A stretch of DNA of 64,000 bases from Rhodobacteraceae bacterium S2214 (GTDB taxonomy: Bacteria > Pseudomonadota > Alphaproteobacteria > Rhodobacterales > Rhodobacteraceae): assembly GCA_025141675.1 (NCBI GenBank), contig CP081161.1, positions 2,206,001-2,270,000 of the forward strand, given 5' to 3'. Position numbers and translations under genes: made by a program. Each line of letters starts with the position of its first letter. Within the stretch, counting starts at the first letter, position 1. Below, in pieces: positions 1 to 9,300 of the stretch. Below the pieces are notes generated by a model. That model was not told the DNA's origin. It ran no database searches and worked only from the letters and a program-made list of their open reading frames with translations.

Positions 1-1157
1 CCATCCACCATCTTGGCCTTAATATGATCCGCCAGCGCACTGAAAAGGTTGATCGTTTCGCTTTGTCGTTCTGGCGCAAAATTACGACCAATACGACCGC
101 CAGCATCAACGACACCCATACCTGTGGCTTGCGGCAATGGCGCGAATTGGACGACACGCTTGTCGGCCACCCCTGCAGACCAAGCAGCATCATCCAAATA
201 CAACAGCGCAGGCGGTGCCGGTTTATAAACCGTGTCCACGCGGCCCTTTTGCGACAGGGCGTGCATCCGTGTCTCGTATTGATCCACGATGCTGTCCCAC
301 CGCGCGATCCGCGACGGCGTCAGTTGATCATCCAATGTAATCGACGCGGACCCAGTGTAGTCAAAAATCGTCTCAAGATCGTCGTTGAAAAAGCCCAACC
401 AATGCTCGATCCCCGCATGTTTGCGGCCCGCACTAACGGCTTCATAAAGCGGATCATCGGTGCCAGCGGCCCCAAATTCGATCCGGTAATTCTGCCGGAA
501 CCGCGTGATCGCCGCATCATCAAGGATCACCTCGGATACAGGCGCCAGTTCGATCTCTTTCAGCTTTTCGGTGGTCCGTTGCGACGCCGGATCGAACCGC
601 CGCGCGCCGTCCAGAACGTCACCGAACATATCCAAACGGATCGGTCCTGACTGGCCTGGTGGGAAAATATCAATGATCCCGCCGCGCACCGCGTAATCGC
701 CAGCCTCCATCACTGTAGGGGCCTGGGTAAAGCCCATGCGGACCAAAAACGCCCGCAGGCCTTTTTCATCAATCCGGTCGCCGACCGTCGCCTTGAACGC
801 CGCCTCACGCAGCAAAGATCGTGGTGGCACTCGCTGGGCCGCCGCGTTCAAAGACGTCAACAGAACGTATTTGGCAGGCATACCGTGTGACAGTGCGGCT
901 AGCGTGGCCATCCGCGCCGCCGAAATATCTGCATTCGGAGAAACGCGATCATAAGGCAAGCAGTCCCATGCCGGGAACGTAAACACGGGCATATCGGGCG
1001 CAAAGAACCGCAGGGCCGCTTCCATCGCAGCCAACCGCTTATCGTCGCGTGCAATATGCACAACGGGACCGCCGGACTTTGAGATTTCCTGCAAGATCAG
1101 CTGGGCGTCGAACCCTTCGGGTGCGCCAGCGATCGTGATGTGATGAGACTTTGACAT
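1..1157 (-). CDS. mfd: Transcription-repair coupling factor Mfd, N-terminal part (runs off the left edge)
   Basis: Mfd is an ATP-dependent DNA translocase that removes RNA polymerase stalled at lesions and recruits UvrA. Only the first 385 codons are present; the gene continues beyond base 1. The visible part is the UvrB-like N-terminal module used for UvrA contact, with the family-typical stretch PAWDCLPYDRVSPN near residue 63 and a later GDYAVRGGIIDIFPPG segment. The RNA polymerase-interaction domain and helicase motors are not in view. The start is an ATG at 1157-1155, after which the reverse frame stays open to the edge. The family is recognised from sequence pattern and the call is firm despite truncation by the window. 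Confidence 0.93.
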   Translation of the reverse strand, partial: MSKSHHITIAGAPEGFDAQLILQEISKSGGPVVHIARDDKRLAAMEAALRFFAPDMPVFTFPAWDCLPYDRVSPNADISAARMATLAALSHGMPAKYVLLTSLNAAAQRVPPRSLLREAAFKATVGDRIDEKGLRAFLVRMGFTQAPTVMEAGDYAVRGGIIDIFPPGQSGPIRLDMFGDVLDGARRFDPASQRTTEKLKEIELAPVSEVILDDAAITRFRQNYRIEFGAAGTDDPLYEAVSAGRKHAGIEHWLGFFNDDLETIFDYTGSASITLDDQLTPSRIARWDSIVDQYETRMHALSQKGRVDTVYKPAPPALLYLDDAAWSAGVADKRVVQFAPLPQATGMGVVDAGGRIGRNFAPERQSETINLFSALADHIKAKMVD

Positions 1158-1196
1158 GACGACTGACCTACCCCGCGTGAAGGGCTTGTCAACTGT

Positions 1197-1718
1197 CTAC
1201 CAGAACGGAACCGTCAAGTTATGGTACATCCCGTACATCGAGGTGACAAAAATCGACACCATCCCGATGATCTGCGTCCACAGCCTGTGACGCAGCAACA
1301 TCTTATAAAGCGACTGTGCGTCTGTCGCATTGGTCTCGATGTTCTGGGCGCTCGACAGGCTGACAGCCCCTACGATGCTTAACGGAAATACGATGAAAAG
1401 CAGCGCTTGGGCAAATTCGATCCAGTAGAAAAAAGCCAGCACAAACAAAACAGTGTTTGCAAAACTGACGAACATCAAAAGCCAAGGCCCCGAAAACCGC
1501 GCGATGCCCAATAAGCGGTTCACATTCACACGGACGATATCAATAAGGTCTTGTTCGGCCTCGCCACCCCGTTTTCGCGCACGTTGGATCAGGTCAAACG
1601 GCACGCCCAGAACCCAATGGCTCATGGATGACCAAAGCACAGCGATTCCGATCCAATACCAAAGATTGGAGAACGATCGCATATCAATGACGTCGAAAAG
1701 GGCTTCAGTCCAATTCAC
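1197..1718 (-). CDS. Conserved integral membrane protein (annotated in relatives as 'component of SufBCD complex')
   Basis: A 173-residue protein with four likely membrane segments (about residues 19-39, 75-99, 102-123 and 145-167) and a charged loop around residues 45-65. The start is a GTG with GAGG about 9 nt upstream. I recall close relatives throughout Rhodobacteraceae carrying the label 'component of SufBCD complex', but nothing in the sequence supports a role in Fe-S assembly and no suf genes are nearby, so that name should be treated with caution. It lies 39 bp from the mfd start on the same strand and could be co-transcribed with it. Function unknown. Confidence 0.75.
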   Translation of the reverse strand: MNWTEALFDVIDMRSFSNLWYWIGIAVLWSSMSHWVLGVPFDLIQRARKRGGEAEQDLIDIVRVNVNRLLGIARFSGPWLLMFVSFANTVLFVLAFFYWIEFAQALLFIVFPLSIVGAVSLSSAQNIETNATDAQSLYKMLLRHRLWTQIIGMVSIFVTSMYGMYHNLTVPFW

Positions 1719-1841
1719 GGGTGGCAGCCTCGTGCGCAGGTGTTATTTTTGGCGACACTAGCGGGCGCATTCATGGATGCCCAGACTTGTGAAGGGCCGA
1801 ATTTGATGTATCCAAGAACCTGTGACCAGAAAGGCCCGATC

Positions 1842-2840
1842 ATGACACCAGTTGTACCTCCATTTCCCGCCGCACGTCTGCGCCGGATGCGCCAAACCCC
1901 GGCTTTGCGGGCAATGATGCGCGAGAATACGGTGACCGTGGATGATCTGATCTGGCCTGTGTTTGTGATGGCAGGCACGGATGATGAAACGCCTGTAGCA
2001 TCCATGCCAGGCGTTGTGCGGCGGACTGTAGACCGTGTGGCGAAAGCAGCGAAGGAAGCGCAAGACCTTGGTATTCCCGCGATCTGCCTGTTTCCATACA
2101 CGGGCATGGAAAGCCGGACGGAGGATTGCGCAGAAGCATGGTCGCCCGATAACCTGACCAACCAAGCAATCCGCGCGATCAAAGACGCGGCCCCCGAGAT
2201 TGCCGTGATGACCGACATCGCCCTTGATCCGTACAATATCAACGGCCACGACGGGTTTGTCGAAGACGGCGTGATTGTGAACGACCGCACGGTCGATGCC
2301 TTGGTCAAAATGGCACTGGCACAGGCCGATGCGGGGGCTGATATCCTTGGGCCGTCAGACATGATGGACGGGCGTATCGGCGCGATCCGAAAAGCACTCG
2401 AAACTGAGGGACATCAAGGCGTTACGATCCTGTCTTACACCGCCAAATATGCCTCCGCCTTCTATGGTCCTTTCCGCGATGCGGTGGGCGCATCCGCAGC
2501 CCTCAAAGGCGATAAGAACACCTACCAAATGAATCCGGCCAACAGTGATGAAGCGATGCGGCTTGTCCAACGCGACCTGCAAGAAGGCGCAGACATGATT
2601 ATGGTCAAACCGGGCATGCCCTACCTGGACATCTGCCGCCGCGTGAAAACCGAATTTGGCGTGCCGACCTTCGCCTACCAAGTCTCCGGCGAATACGCGA
2701 TGATCCAAGCGGGCGCACAAAACGGCTGGGTTGATGGCGACAAAGTCATGATGGAATCGATGATGGCGTTCAAACGCGCGGGCTGCGACGGGGTTCTCAC
2801 CTACTTTGCGCCGCAAATCGCGCGCCTTCTCAACGGCTAG
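1842..2840 (+). CDS. hemB: Delta-aminolevulinic acid dehydratase (porphobilinogen synthase)
   Basis: Condenses two 5-aminolevulinate molecules to porphobilinogen in tetrapyrrole (heme, and where present bacteriochlorophyll) synthesis. The 332-residue length fits the family. The two Schiff-base lysines are visible as K202 (SYTAKYASAFYG) and K256 (MIMVKPGMPY). The zinc-binding cysteine triad of the E. coli enzyme is replaced by DIALDPYNINGHDG (about residues 125-138), so this is the cysteine-free type, which in Rhodobacter capsulatus and Pseudomonas does not need catalytic zinc. The ATG at 1842 is chosen because AGAAAGG lies about 8 nt upstream and the product then starts like its relatives; the frame is open further upstream to 1740. 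Confidence 0.97.
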   Translation: MTPVVPPFPAARLRRMRQTPALRAMMRENTVTVDDLIWPVFVMAGTDDETPVASMPGVVRRTVDRVAKAAKEAQDLGIPAICLFPYTGMESRTEDCAEAWSPDNLTNQAIRAIKDAAPEIAVMTDIALDPYNINGHDGFVEDGVIVNDRTVDALVKMALAQADAGADILGPSDMMDGRIGAIRKALETEGHQGVTILSYTAKYASAFYGPFRDAVGASAALKGDKNTYQMNPANSDEAMRLVQRDLQEGADMIMVKPGMPYLDICRRVKTEFGVPTFAYQVSGEYAMIQAGAQNGWVDGDKVMMESMMAFKRAGCDGVLTYFAPQIARLLNG

Positions 2841-2852
2841 ACCGCGACCCTG

Positions 2853-2906
2853 CTTCTTTTGGCTCCAAATATCCTCGCCGAAGGCTTGGGATCTGCAAGA
2901 TCCCAA
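2853..2906. repeat. REP-like intergenic element with perfect hairpin, copy 1
   Basis: Just after hemB there is a segment beginning CTTCTTTTGG and containing AAATAT, followed by a perfect 9-bp inverted repeat (TTGGGATCT, 3-nt loop GCA, AGATCCCAA) at 2886-2906. A segment with the same beginning and a different hairpin follows the stop codon at 51661. No T-tract follows, so it is either a weak terminator or an mRNA 3'-end stabiliser. I recall similar post-gene hairpins being widespread in roseobacter genomes, but copy number cannot be counted here. Confidence 0.5.
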
Positions 2907-3024
2907 ATCCAACGCCCGCCAAACGCACCGATGACTGATCTTACAGGTGACAGCACAGCTATTTCCCTTTAGGATAACGCCCAAGGCCCGAGAAACGGGT
3001 CATCAAAAACAACTGAGGCGACAT

Positions 3025-3582
3025 ATGAGCACTTTTTCCAGACGGCAGTTTGGCCTCGCGGCATTGGCAGGGACAACCTTGGCGGCCTGCGGCAATGGCA
3101 TTGGCACCAACGGGGCCGCAACAATTGACGCGCGCGTCGATAGCACCTTGGCCTTCATGTACGAAACCTATCCAGGCACCCGTGATCTGGCACAACGATC
3201 AGCTGGTCAGTTGATCATGCCCCTTGTGACCGAATTGGGTCTGGGTGTGGGCGGATCATTCGGGCGCGGGGCGTTGCGCGTTGGCCCTTCAACCGTTGAT
3301 TATTATTCTTCAACGTCCGGGTCTGCGGGGCTTCAGATCGGAGCACAACAATTCAGCCATGTGTTGTTCTTCATGACACAAGAAGCGCTTGTTGAGTTCC
3401 GCCAGTCGCCCGGTTGGGCAGCTGGTGCAGACCTTGAATACGCCTTGAGTTCACAGGGCGAGACATTGCGCGCCGAAACAACCACGTCGCTGTCCCCTGT
3501 GATTGCCGTTGTGTTTGGCCAAACAGGTCTGCGCATCGGTGCAACGCTTGAAGGCACCAAATATACGCGGATCATCCCGTAA
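3025..3582 (+). CDS. YSC84/SYLF-domain lipoprotein
   Basis: A 185-residue protein with an N-terminal signal carrying an RR pair (SRRQFG) and a lipobox-like LAAC (cysteine near residue 23), so it is probably an exported lipoprotein, possibly via Tat. The body (residues about 40-185) resembles the SYLF/YSC84 domain, a lipid- or actin-binding module in eukaryotes with unknown role in bacteria; recognisable parts are the glycine-rich GLGVGGSFGRGAL and the closing GLRIGATLEGTKYTRI. The ATG at 3025 has TGAGGCG 4-5 nt upstream. It stands alone between hemB and the nucleotidyltransferase gene 9 bp downstream, with which it may be co-transcribed. Confidence 0.8.
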   Translation: MSTFSRRQFGLAALAGTTLAACGNGIGTNGAATIDARVDSTLAFMYETYPGTRDLAQRSAGQLIMPLVTELGLGVGGSFGRGALRVGPSTVDYYSSTSGSAGLQIGAQQFSHVLFFMTQEALVEFRQSPGWAAGADLEYALSSQGETLRAETTTSLSPVIAVVFGQTGLRIGATLEGTKYTRIIP

Positions 3583-3591
3583 GGCGCACCA

Positions 3592-4188
3592 ATGACGCTC
3601 CCGATCCTGATCCTTGCCGCTGGCCAGTCATCACGGATGCGCGGGACGGATAAACTATTGGAAAAGATCGACGGCGTGGCTTTACTGCGCCGTCAGATTG
3701 ACGCGGGACGACAGGTGTCTCCCAACGTCTTTGTCACGTTACCACGACCTGATCATCCCCGCGCGGCACTCCTGTCAGGCACGTCTGCACGCGCTGTCAT
3801 CGTCGCGGATGCTGCGGATGGTATGGCAGTTTCATTGCGAACAGGTGTCGCCGCCCTACCCGACTGTCCTGCCTTTATGGTGCTGCTGGCTGATCTGGCA
3901 GCTCTGACGCCCGCGGACTTGGAAACAATGCTGACGACACGCGATGAGCGCCCCGATCATCTGATTTGGCGCGGGGCAACGGACGCAGGCAAACCCGGAC
4001 ATCCCGTGATCTTTGACGCAAGTTTACGACCCGCATTTGCCGATCTATCTGGCGACACAGGCGGCGCGCCGATCCTCAAGGCCAATAAAGACCAGACCTG
4101 TCTGGTCCCATTGCCGGACAAGCATGCCCTTCTTGATCTGGACACACCCGAAGACTGGGCCGCGTGGCGTCGCGCCACTGGACGCTAG
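3592..4188 (+). CDS. MobA/MocA-like nucleotidyltransferase
   Basis: A 198-residue NTP-transferase with the nucleotide-binding signature LAAGQSSRMRGTDKLL at residues 7-22. Relatives transfer CMP or GMP to molybdopterin (MocA, MobA) or make other nucleotide-activated compounds; residues such as LLADLAAL (about 102-109), which carries the metal-binding aspartate, fit this fold. No molybdoenzyme genes are in view, so the substrate cannot be assigned. The stop codon overlaps the stop of the convergent RTX-Hint gene by 4 bp (bases 4185-4188). Confidence 0.8.
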   Translation: MTLPILILAAGQSSRMRGTDKLLEKIDGVALLRRQIDAGRQVSPNVFVTLPRPDHPRAALLSGTSARAVIVADAADGMAVSLRTGVAALPDCPAFMVLLADLAALTPADLETMLTTRDERPDHLIWRGATDAGKPGHPVIFDASLRPAFADLSGDTGGAPILKANKDQTCLVPLPDKHALLDLDTPEDWAAWRRATGR

Positions 4189-6083
4189 TGTTTTGCCAGA
4201 ATGGCCGCTTCGTGTTTCTTCAACACGCGACGTGCCGAACCAAAGCCTGCTTTTTCCGTCGCAAGATGTGCCAAGTCAGGGAACAGCTTGAAAATTTCGT
4301 TGCGCTGGGACGTGCCAACGCCCTTCAAAGCATAATCACCCGGTTGGAAACTTTCGGTCCATGTGCCGTTTGACAAGATCACTTCGTGCCGTTCAAACAT
4401 CAGGTGGATATAGGTCACGCCGCTGGACTGCACCTGATCAACGCCGTCAGCAGTTGTCATGTGCTTTGCAGCCGCAAAGACTTCGGTGTCTTCAAAGTGC
4501 AGTGCGGCGCGTTGCCCGCTCAACAGCAAACGGTGGTTTGGTGACAGCAGCAGATCCTGTTCTGGTACGTTTGCACCCAGCGATCCGGCTCGTACCAACA
4601 CAGGCTGTAAATCCGGTGATTGCACAAGTTCATCCCCAGACAAAGTCCGGCTACCCGCCCACGTGATCTCCTGAATGCCGTTGTCTCGCGTAAACACCTT
4701 GTCGCCTGGTTGCAGGGTTTCGACAGCGACTTCGCCCTTTGGCGTCGCAATCTTGGTGCCCGGCGTGAAACAGATCACGACGTTCTCAATTTCGGAATAT
4801 TCCACGCGCCGCGTGATGTTCCCGTTTGCATCCAGCAGTTCGACACGCCCTGCCTCAGCATCATTTGGATCACGGATCAGGTTGAAATCCGCGTATGCGG
4901 TGCCCAAGCCAGCGGTCAGGTCCAGCACATCAACGTCAGACCCGTCCGCGTCTTCGCCGCCGACGATCACATGATTGCCAGCACCACCAATAGTAAACAG
5001 GTCTGAATTGTCGCCACCGAACAAACGATCGTTGTCAGGACCTGCCACAAGCACGTCTTCGCCCACACCGCCAAACAATTGATCGTCGCCTGTACCACCG
5101 TTAAGCGTATCTGCGCCCTCGCCGCCTTCCAATACGTCTTGGCCTTGACCACCGTCCAGAACATCGTCGCCCGCGCCGCCGAACAGTTTGTCGTCGCCGT
5201 CGTCACCCATCAAAGTGTCATTGCCGCCCTGACCAAAGATCGTGTCTTGGCCAGATCCGCCAGAAATCACATCATTGCCCGGCTCGATTGGTGTCACGAC
5301 CGCATCTTCGATCAGATCACCATTCATAGTGAAACCAGACCCAGTCGTCCGTGTCTCAAGCGTAAATTCGATAAATGTCCGGTCGCTGAATTCAGCGCTA
5401 AACCATGCGTCTTGGTCGTCGGGGCTATTCGCCTCGCCACCAGCTGCTGTTACGGAACCGGGCGCTGAACTGACCAGCAAAGACGTATCAGCCGCTGTGC
5501 CAAAGGCGCTAAAGCTATCCGCGTCCAGTGTGACGCTTTCCTGATCGCCGGCGCTGTTGCGGTCCAGATCGTTGAATGTCGCCGTAGAATTCAGCGCAAT
5601 TGGCTGGCCTGTCGCTGGATCAAAGAACTCCATCCGAAAACTAGCCGTTTCGCCGCCATCCGTTGGTGTCGTGCCGTTACGGGCGTTCAGTAGAATTTCG
5701 TAGCCACGTCCGCCAGACAGATCAATGTTCAGATCAGGATCAGACGTTCCAACAAGGATCAAGCGTGCAGACACCTGCGTCCCATCATCCAACTGCGCAA
5801 CATTCGCATAGACGGCCACATCACCTACCTGCGCGTTGTCATTGCCCGAAGAAGTGTCGCTAACCAGATTGTTGATATTCAGCGATAGCGGGGTTGCATC
5901 AGAGCCGGGCGCTGTCCCTTCGCCGTTATCCCCATAAAGGATATCGTCGCCGTCGCCGCCCAAAATGCTGTCGTCGCCGCCTTCACCAGAAATCGTGTCC
6001 TGACCATTAAAGCCATTGATGGTGTCATCCTCGGATGTGCCCTGAATGACGTCTGTATTTGAAGTACCGTTGATCTCAGCCAT
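4185..6083 (-). CDS. RTX-repeat protein with C-terminal Hint autoprocessing domain (632 aa)
   Basis: Order of parts: short N-terminal RTX block (about residues 1-60), a beta-rich non-repetitive domain (about 65-290), a main RTX block of GGxGxDxLxGG calcium-binding nonapeptides (about 290-400), a linker ending in EYSEIENVVI, and a Hint domain from C438 (base 4772) starting CFTPGTKIATPKG with later LSPNHRLLL and MFERHEVILSNGTW. Hint domains with N-terminal Cys perform protein splicing-like autocleavage. There is no N-terminal signal peptide, and the acidic RTX composition fits type I secretion, but no ABC/MFP secretion genes are nearby. The ATG at 6083 has GGGGAA about 5 nt upstream. It is a paralogue of the giant gene upstream, most similar in the last 200 residues. 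Confidence 0.88.
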   Translation of the reverse strand: MAEINGTSNTDVIQGTSEDDTINGFNGQDTISGEGGDDSILGGDGDDILYGDNGEGTAPGSDATPLSLNINNLVSDTSSGNDNAQVGDVAVYANVAQLDDGTQVSARLILVGTSDPDLNIDLSGGRGYEILLNARNGTTPTDGGETASFRMEFFDPATGQPIALNSTATFNDLDRNSAGDQESVTLDADSFSAFGTAADTSLLVSSAPGSVTAAGGEANSPDDQDAWFSAEFSDRTFIEFTLETRTTGSGFTMNGDLIEDAVVTPIEPGNDVISGGSGQDTIFGQGGNDTLMGDDGDDKLFGGAGDDVLDGGQGQDVLEGGEGADTLNGGTGDDQLFGGVGEDVLVAGPDNDRLFGGDNSDLFTIGGAGNHVIVGGEDADGSDVDVLDLTAGLGTAYADFNLIRDPNDAEAGRVELLDANGNITRRVEYSEIENVVICFTPGTKIATPKGEVAVETLQPGDKVFTRDNGIQEITWAGSRTLSGDELVQSPDLQPVLVRAGSLGANVPEQDLLLSPNHRLLLSGQRAALHFEDTEVFAAAKHMTTADGVDQVQSSGVTYIHLMFERHEVILSNGTWTESFQPGDYALKGVGTSQRNEIFKLFPDLAHLATEKAGFGSARRVLKKHEAAILAKH

Positions 6084-6287
6084 GATAGTTCCCCATCGTG
6101 CATATCTATGTCCGCTGCAGTGCGGCGATTGGGCTCTATCTATTAAGCTCACTTAGAAAATACAGGGGGAATAAGTCCGGATGCCACTCAAGGGGCAACG
6201 TTTTGCCTTGTTTTATGGGTTTTGGCTAATTTTGACGTTGGGTTACGAAACAATTCAGCGCATCTGAAATAATTGTTCCCCACGTGC

Positions 6288-6338
6288 CAACGCCCGCTGT
6301 TTTTTTGTATCCAGCGGGCGTTGTTTTTGTGTTTTTTG
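6288..6338 (+). terminator. Strong hairpin with U-tract on the plus strand
   Basis: A perfect 12-bp inverted repeat, CAACGCCCGCTG (6288-6299) and CAGCGGGCGTTG (6312-6323), with a T-rich 12-nt loop, followed on the plus strand by TTTTTGTGTTTTTTG. The rho-independent orientation is plus, yet both flanking genes are on the minus strand. On the minus strand it would still form the 3' end hairpin of the giant RTX mRNA, whose stop is 24 bp away, but without a U-tract. Confidence 0.7.
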
Positions 6339-6347
6339 TTTTTGCGC

Positions 6348-9300
6348 TTATTTGAGCAGGAGTTTTGCTTCGTGTTTTTTGAGCGCTTTGCGTGCTGACT
6401 GGTAGTTTTCCAGGCCGGTTTTGGACTGCAGTTCAGGGAAGAGATCGAAGATTTCGTTCCGCTGGCTGTTGCCGATACCTTTCAAGGAATAGTCCCCTGG
6501 CTGGAAGCTTTCCGTCCATGCCCCGTTTGACAGCACCACTTCGTGCCGCTCAAACATGAAGTGCACGTAAGTTGTCTGCATCACGTTGACCGTGTGGATG
6601 CCTTCCGCGCCGACCATGTGCTTGGCTGCAGCCAGCACTTCGCTTTCTTCGAAGTACAGCTGCGTTTTGTCTGACGACACAAGCACGCGGTGGTTTGGTG
6701 ACACCATCATGTCACGTTCCGGCAGACCGTGGCCCAGTGCCCCTGCCTTGATCAGAACAGGCTGCAGGTGCGGGTTTTGCACCAGCTGCTGGCCTGACAT
6801 CGGCTTGTGGCCCATCCATGCGATTTCCTGGATGCCATTGTCGCGGGTGATGATCCGGTCGCCGACTTGCAGTTCTTCGACCAGACGCTCGCCTTTTGGT
6901 GTCGCGATCAATGTGCCCGGTGTGAAGCACGGGATGACGTTTTCGATTTCCGAGAAGGTCATCGTGGACCCGTCGAGGAACGTCACCGTACCTGCTTCCG
7001 GGTCGCCGTCTACGTAATCGATCCGGTCAACGTTCGACCCAGTCAGGTCGAGGACATCGATGTCCTGGCCATCAGCGTCTTCGCCACCCGTGACCACATC
7101 ACCGCCGTTACCGCCGAAGAATGTGTCCGAGCCTGTGCCACCGGACAGGTCATCAACACCCTCACCACCGTAGATCAGGTCTTCACCCTCACCACCGTCG
7201 ATCGTGTCGTTGCCCAGACCACCTTCGAGGTCGTCGTTGCCGGCACCGCCAAAGATCGTGTCTTCGCCAGTTCCGCCATCGATGCTGTCGTTGCCCTGAC
7301 CACCGATCAAAACATCGTCGCCGTCGCCGCCAACCAGAAGGTCGTCGTCCACGCCGCCGTCCAGCACGTCGTTGCCAGCGCCACCAAACAGCGTGTCATC
7401 GTCGTCTTGGCCGAAGATCGTATCGTTGCCGTCACCGCCAAAGATCGTGTCCCCGTTGTTCTCAGGAACAAGATCCTGGAAGCCCGCGGCGTCCGGTTCG
7501 TCATCCGGGAAGCTGACCGCATCGGCCAGTGGATCTTCGAGACCACCGTAGATGGTGTCGTCGCCCGCACCGCCTTCGATCACGTCGTTGCCTTCGCCAC
7601 CTTCGATGAAGTCATCGCCTGTGCCGCCGTCAACAGTATCGTCGTCAAAGCCTGCGTTGATCGTGTCGTTGCCGGACCCACCGATGATGCTGTCGTCGTC
7701 ATCACCTGTGTTGATGATGTCGTTGCCAGCCCCGCCGTCGACAAAGTCTTTGTCGTCGTTTGGATCCTCGTCCGCATCATAGCCCGGGAACACAAGACCC
7801 GGGATCGTCGCAGATGGCTGCTCCGGATAGCCCACGTCTGGCGCTTCATCCCCTTGGGTCGAGCCCACGTTGATGATGTCGTCGCCGTCGCCTGCATCGA
7901 CTGTGTCGCTGCCTTCACGGTCTTCGATCACATCGTTGCCTGCACCGCCAAAGAACGTGTCGTCGCCAAGGCCGCCGTGCAATTCATCGTCGCCAGTTTC
8001 ACCGGCCACAGTATCATTGCCGGCACCACCGATGACGGTGTCATCATCCTGGCCTCCCCAGAGATCGTCGTCACCTGTGCCACCGAACAAGGTGTCTTCA
8101 CCCTCAGAGCCTTCGATGATGTCATTGCCTGACCCACCGCGCAGCTCATCGTCACCTGCACCGCCATTGATGTTGTCGTTGCCTGCACCACCCGCGATGG
8201 TGTCGTCACCATCCTGGCCGTTCAGCTGATCGTCGTCCGCACCACCGTTGATGGTGTCGTTGCCAAGACCACCGTTGATGGTGTCTTCGCCTTGACCGCC
8301 GAACAGGTTGTCGTCGCCTTGGTTGCCATTGATCGTGTCGTTGCCGTCACCGCCAAACACATCATCCGACCCGGCACCCGCCGAGATCACGTCATCGCCA
8401 CCAAAGCCTTCGATCACGTCGTTGTCTGTGCCTTCGTCACCCGGCAAGATACCGTCGCCGGCATCAACGATGTCACCATCCGCATCCACATAAGGAATGT
8501 TCGGGTTGATCACATCGTTACCATCGGTGCCTTGGACTGTCCCGTCATTGATGCCGGTCACTGTGAAGGTCACGTTTGCCGTGTCTGTCGCACCGTTTTC
8601 ATCAACGATCGTGTAGGTGACAGACGTGTCGCGTGTCGCCCCCAGACCCAGATCGTCAAAGTCGTCGCCTGCGTCAAAGTCCACAGTCCCGTCAGCGTTG
8701 ATCGTGAATGTGCCGCCATTATCGCCCGCAACCACGTTGCCAACGTTGGCCGCGTCACCGTCAACCGCCACAACCGTCAGGGCGTCGCCTTCCGGATCGC
8801 TGTCCACACCGTTACCAGTGTCACCCGTAATGACGTTTCCGTCCACATCGCCCGCAGTCTCTGTCAAGGACACCACATAGGCGTTGTCTGTCGCATCAGG
8901 GCCGTCGTTCACGCCGTTCACTGTGATGGTCACAGTTTCCGTGGATGTCGCACCTGACGGGTCAGTCACGGTGTATGTGACAGTGGTCTCAGCAGTTTCA
9001 CCCGGGGCAAGGTCTTCAAAGTCGCCGTTTGGATCAAAGCTGATGCTGCCATCTGGGTTGATTGTAACCAAGCCACCGTTTGAGCCGTCCACAGGTGTGC
9101 CAACAAGGGTTTCATCCCCGTTCACCGCACCAACCGTCAGCGGATCACCGTCCGGATCACTGTCGTTGTCCAGCACGTTGCCCAGATCGGTCACGTCGTC
9201 CTCATTAGCGTCAAACGTATCCGCGACTGCTGTTGGGCCGTCGTTTGTACCCGTCACTGTGACAGTCACTGTTGTGCTGTCTGTCGCACCGTTTTCATCC

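Noticed and set aside
24..650. 208-codon plus-strand frame at the left edge
   Set aside because: Antisense to the mfd N-terminal region, which reads cleanly on the minus strand.
6807..8132. Long plus-strand open frame of 441 codons opposite the RTX block
   Set aside because: It is the mirror of GGxGxD repeats, whose codons leave the opposite strand open; product is low-complexity V/A/D rich with no ribosome site. The same holds for 10905-12086, 12585-13535 and other plus-strand frames here.
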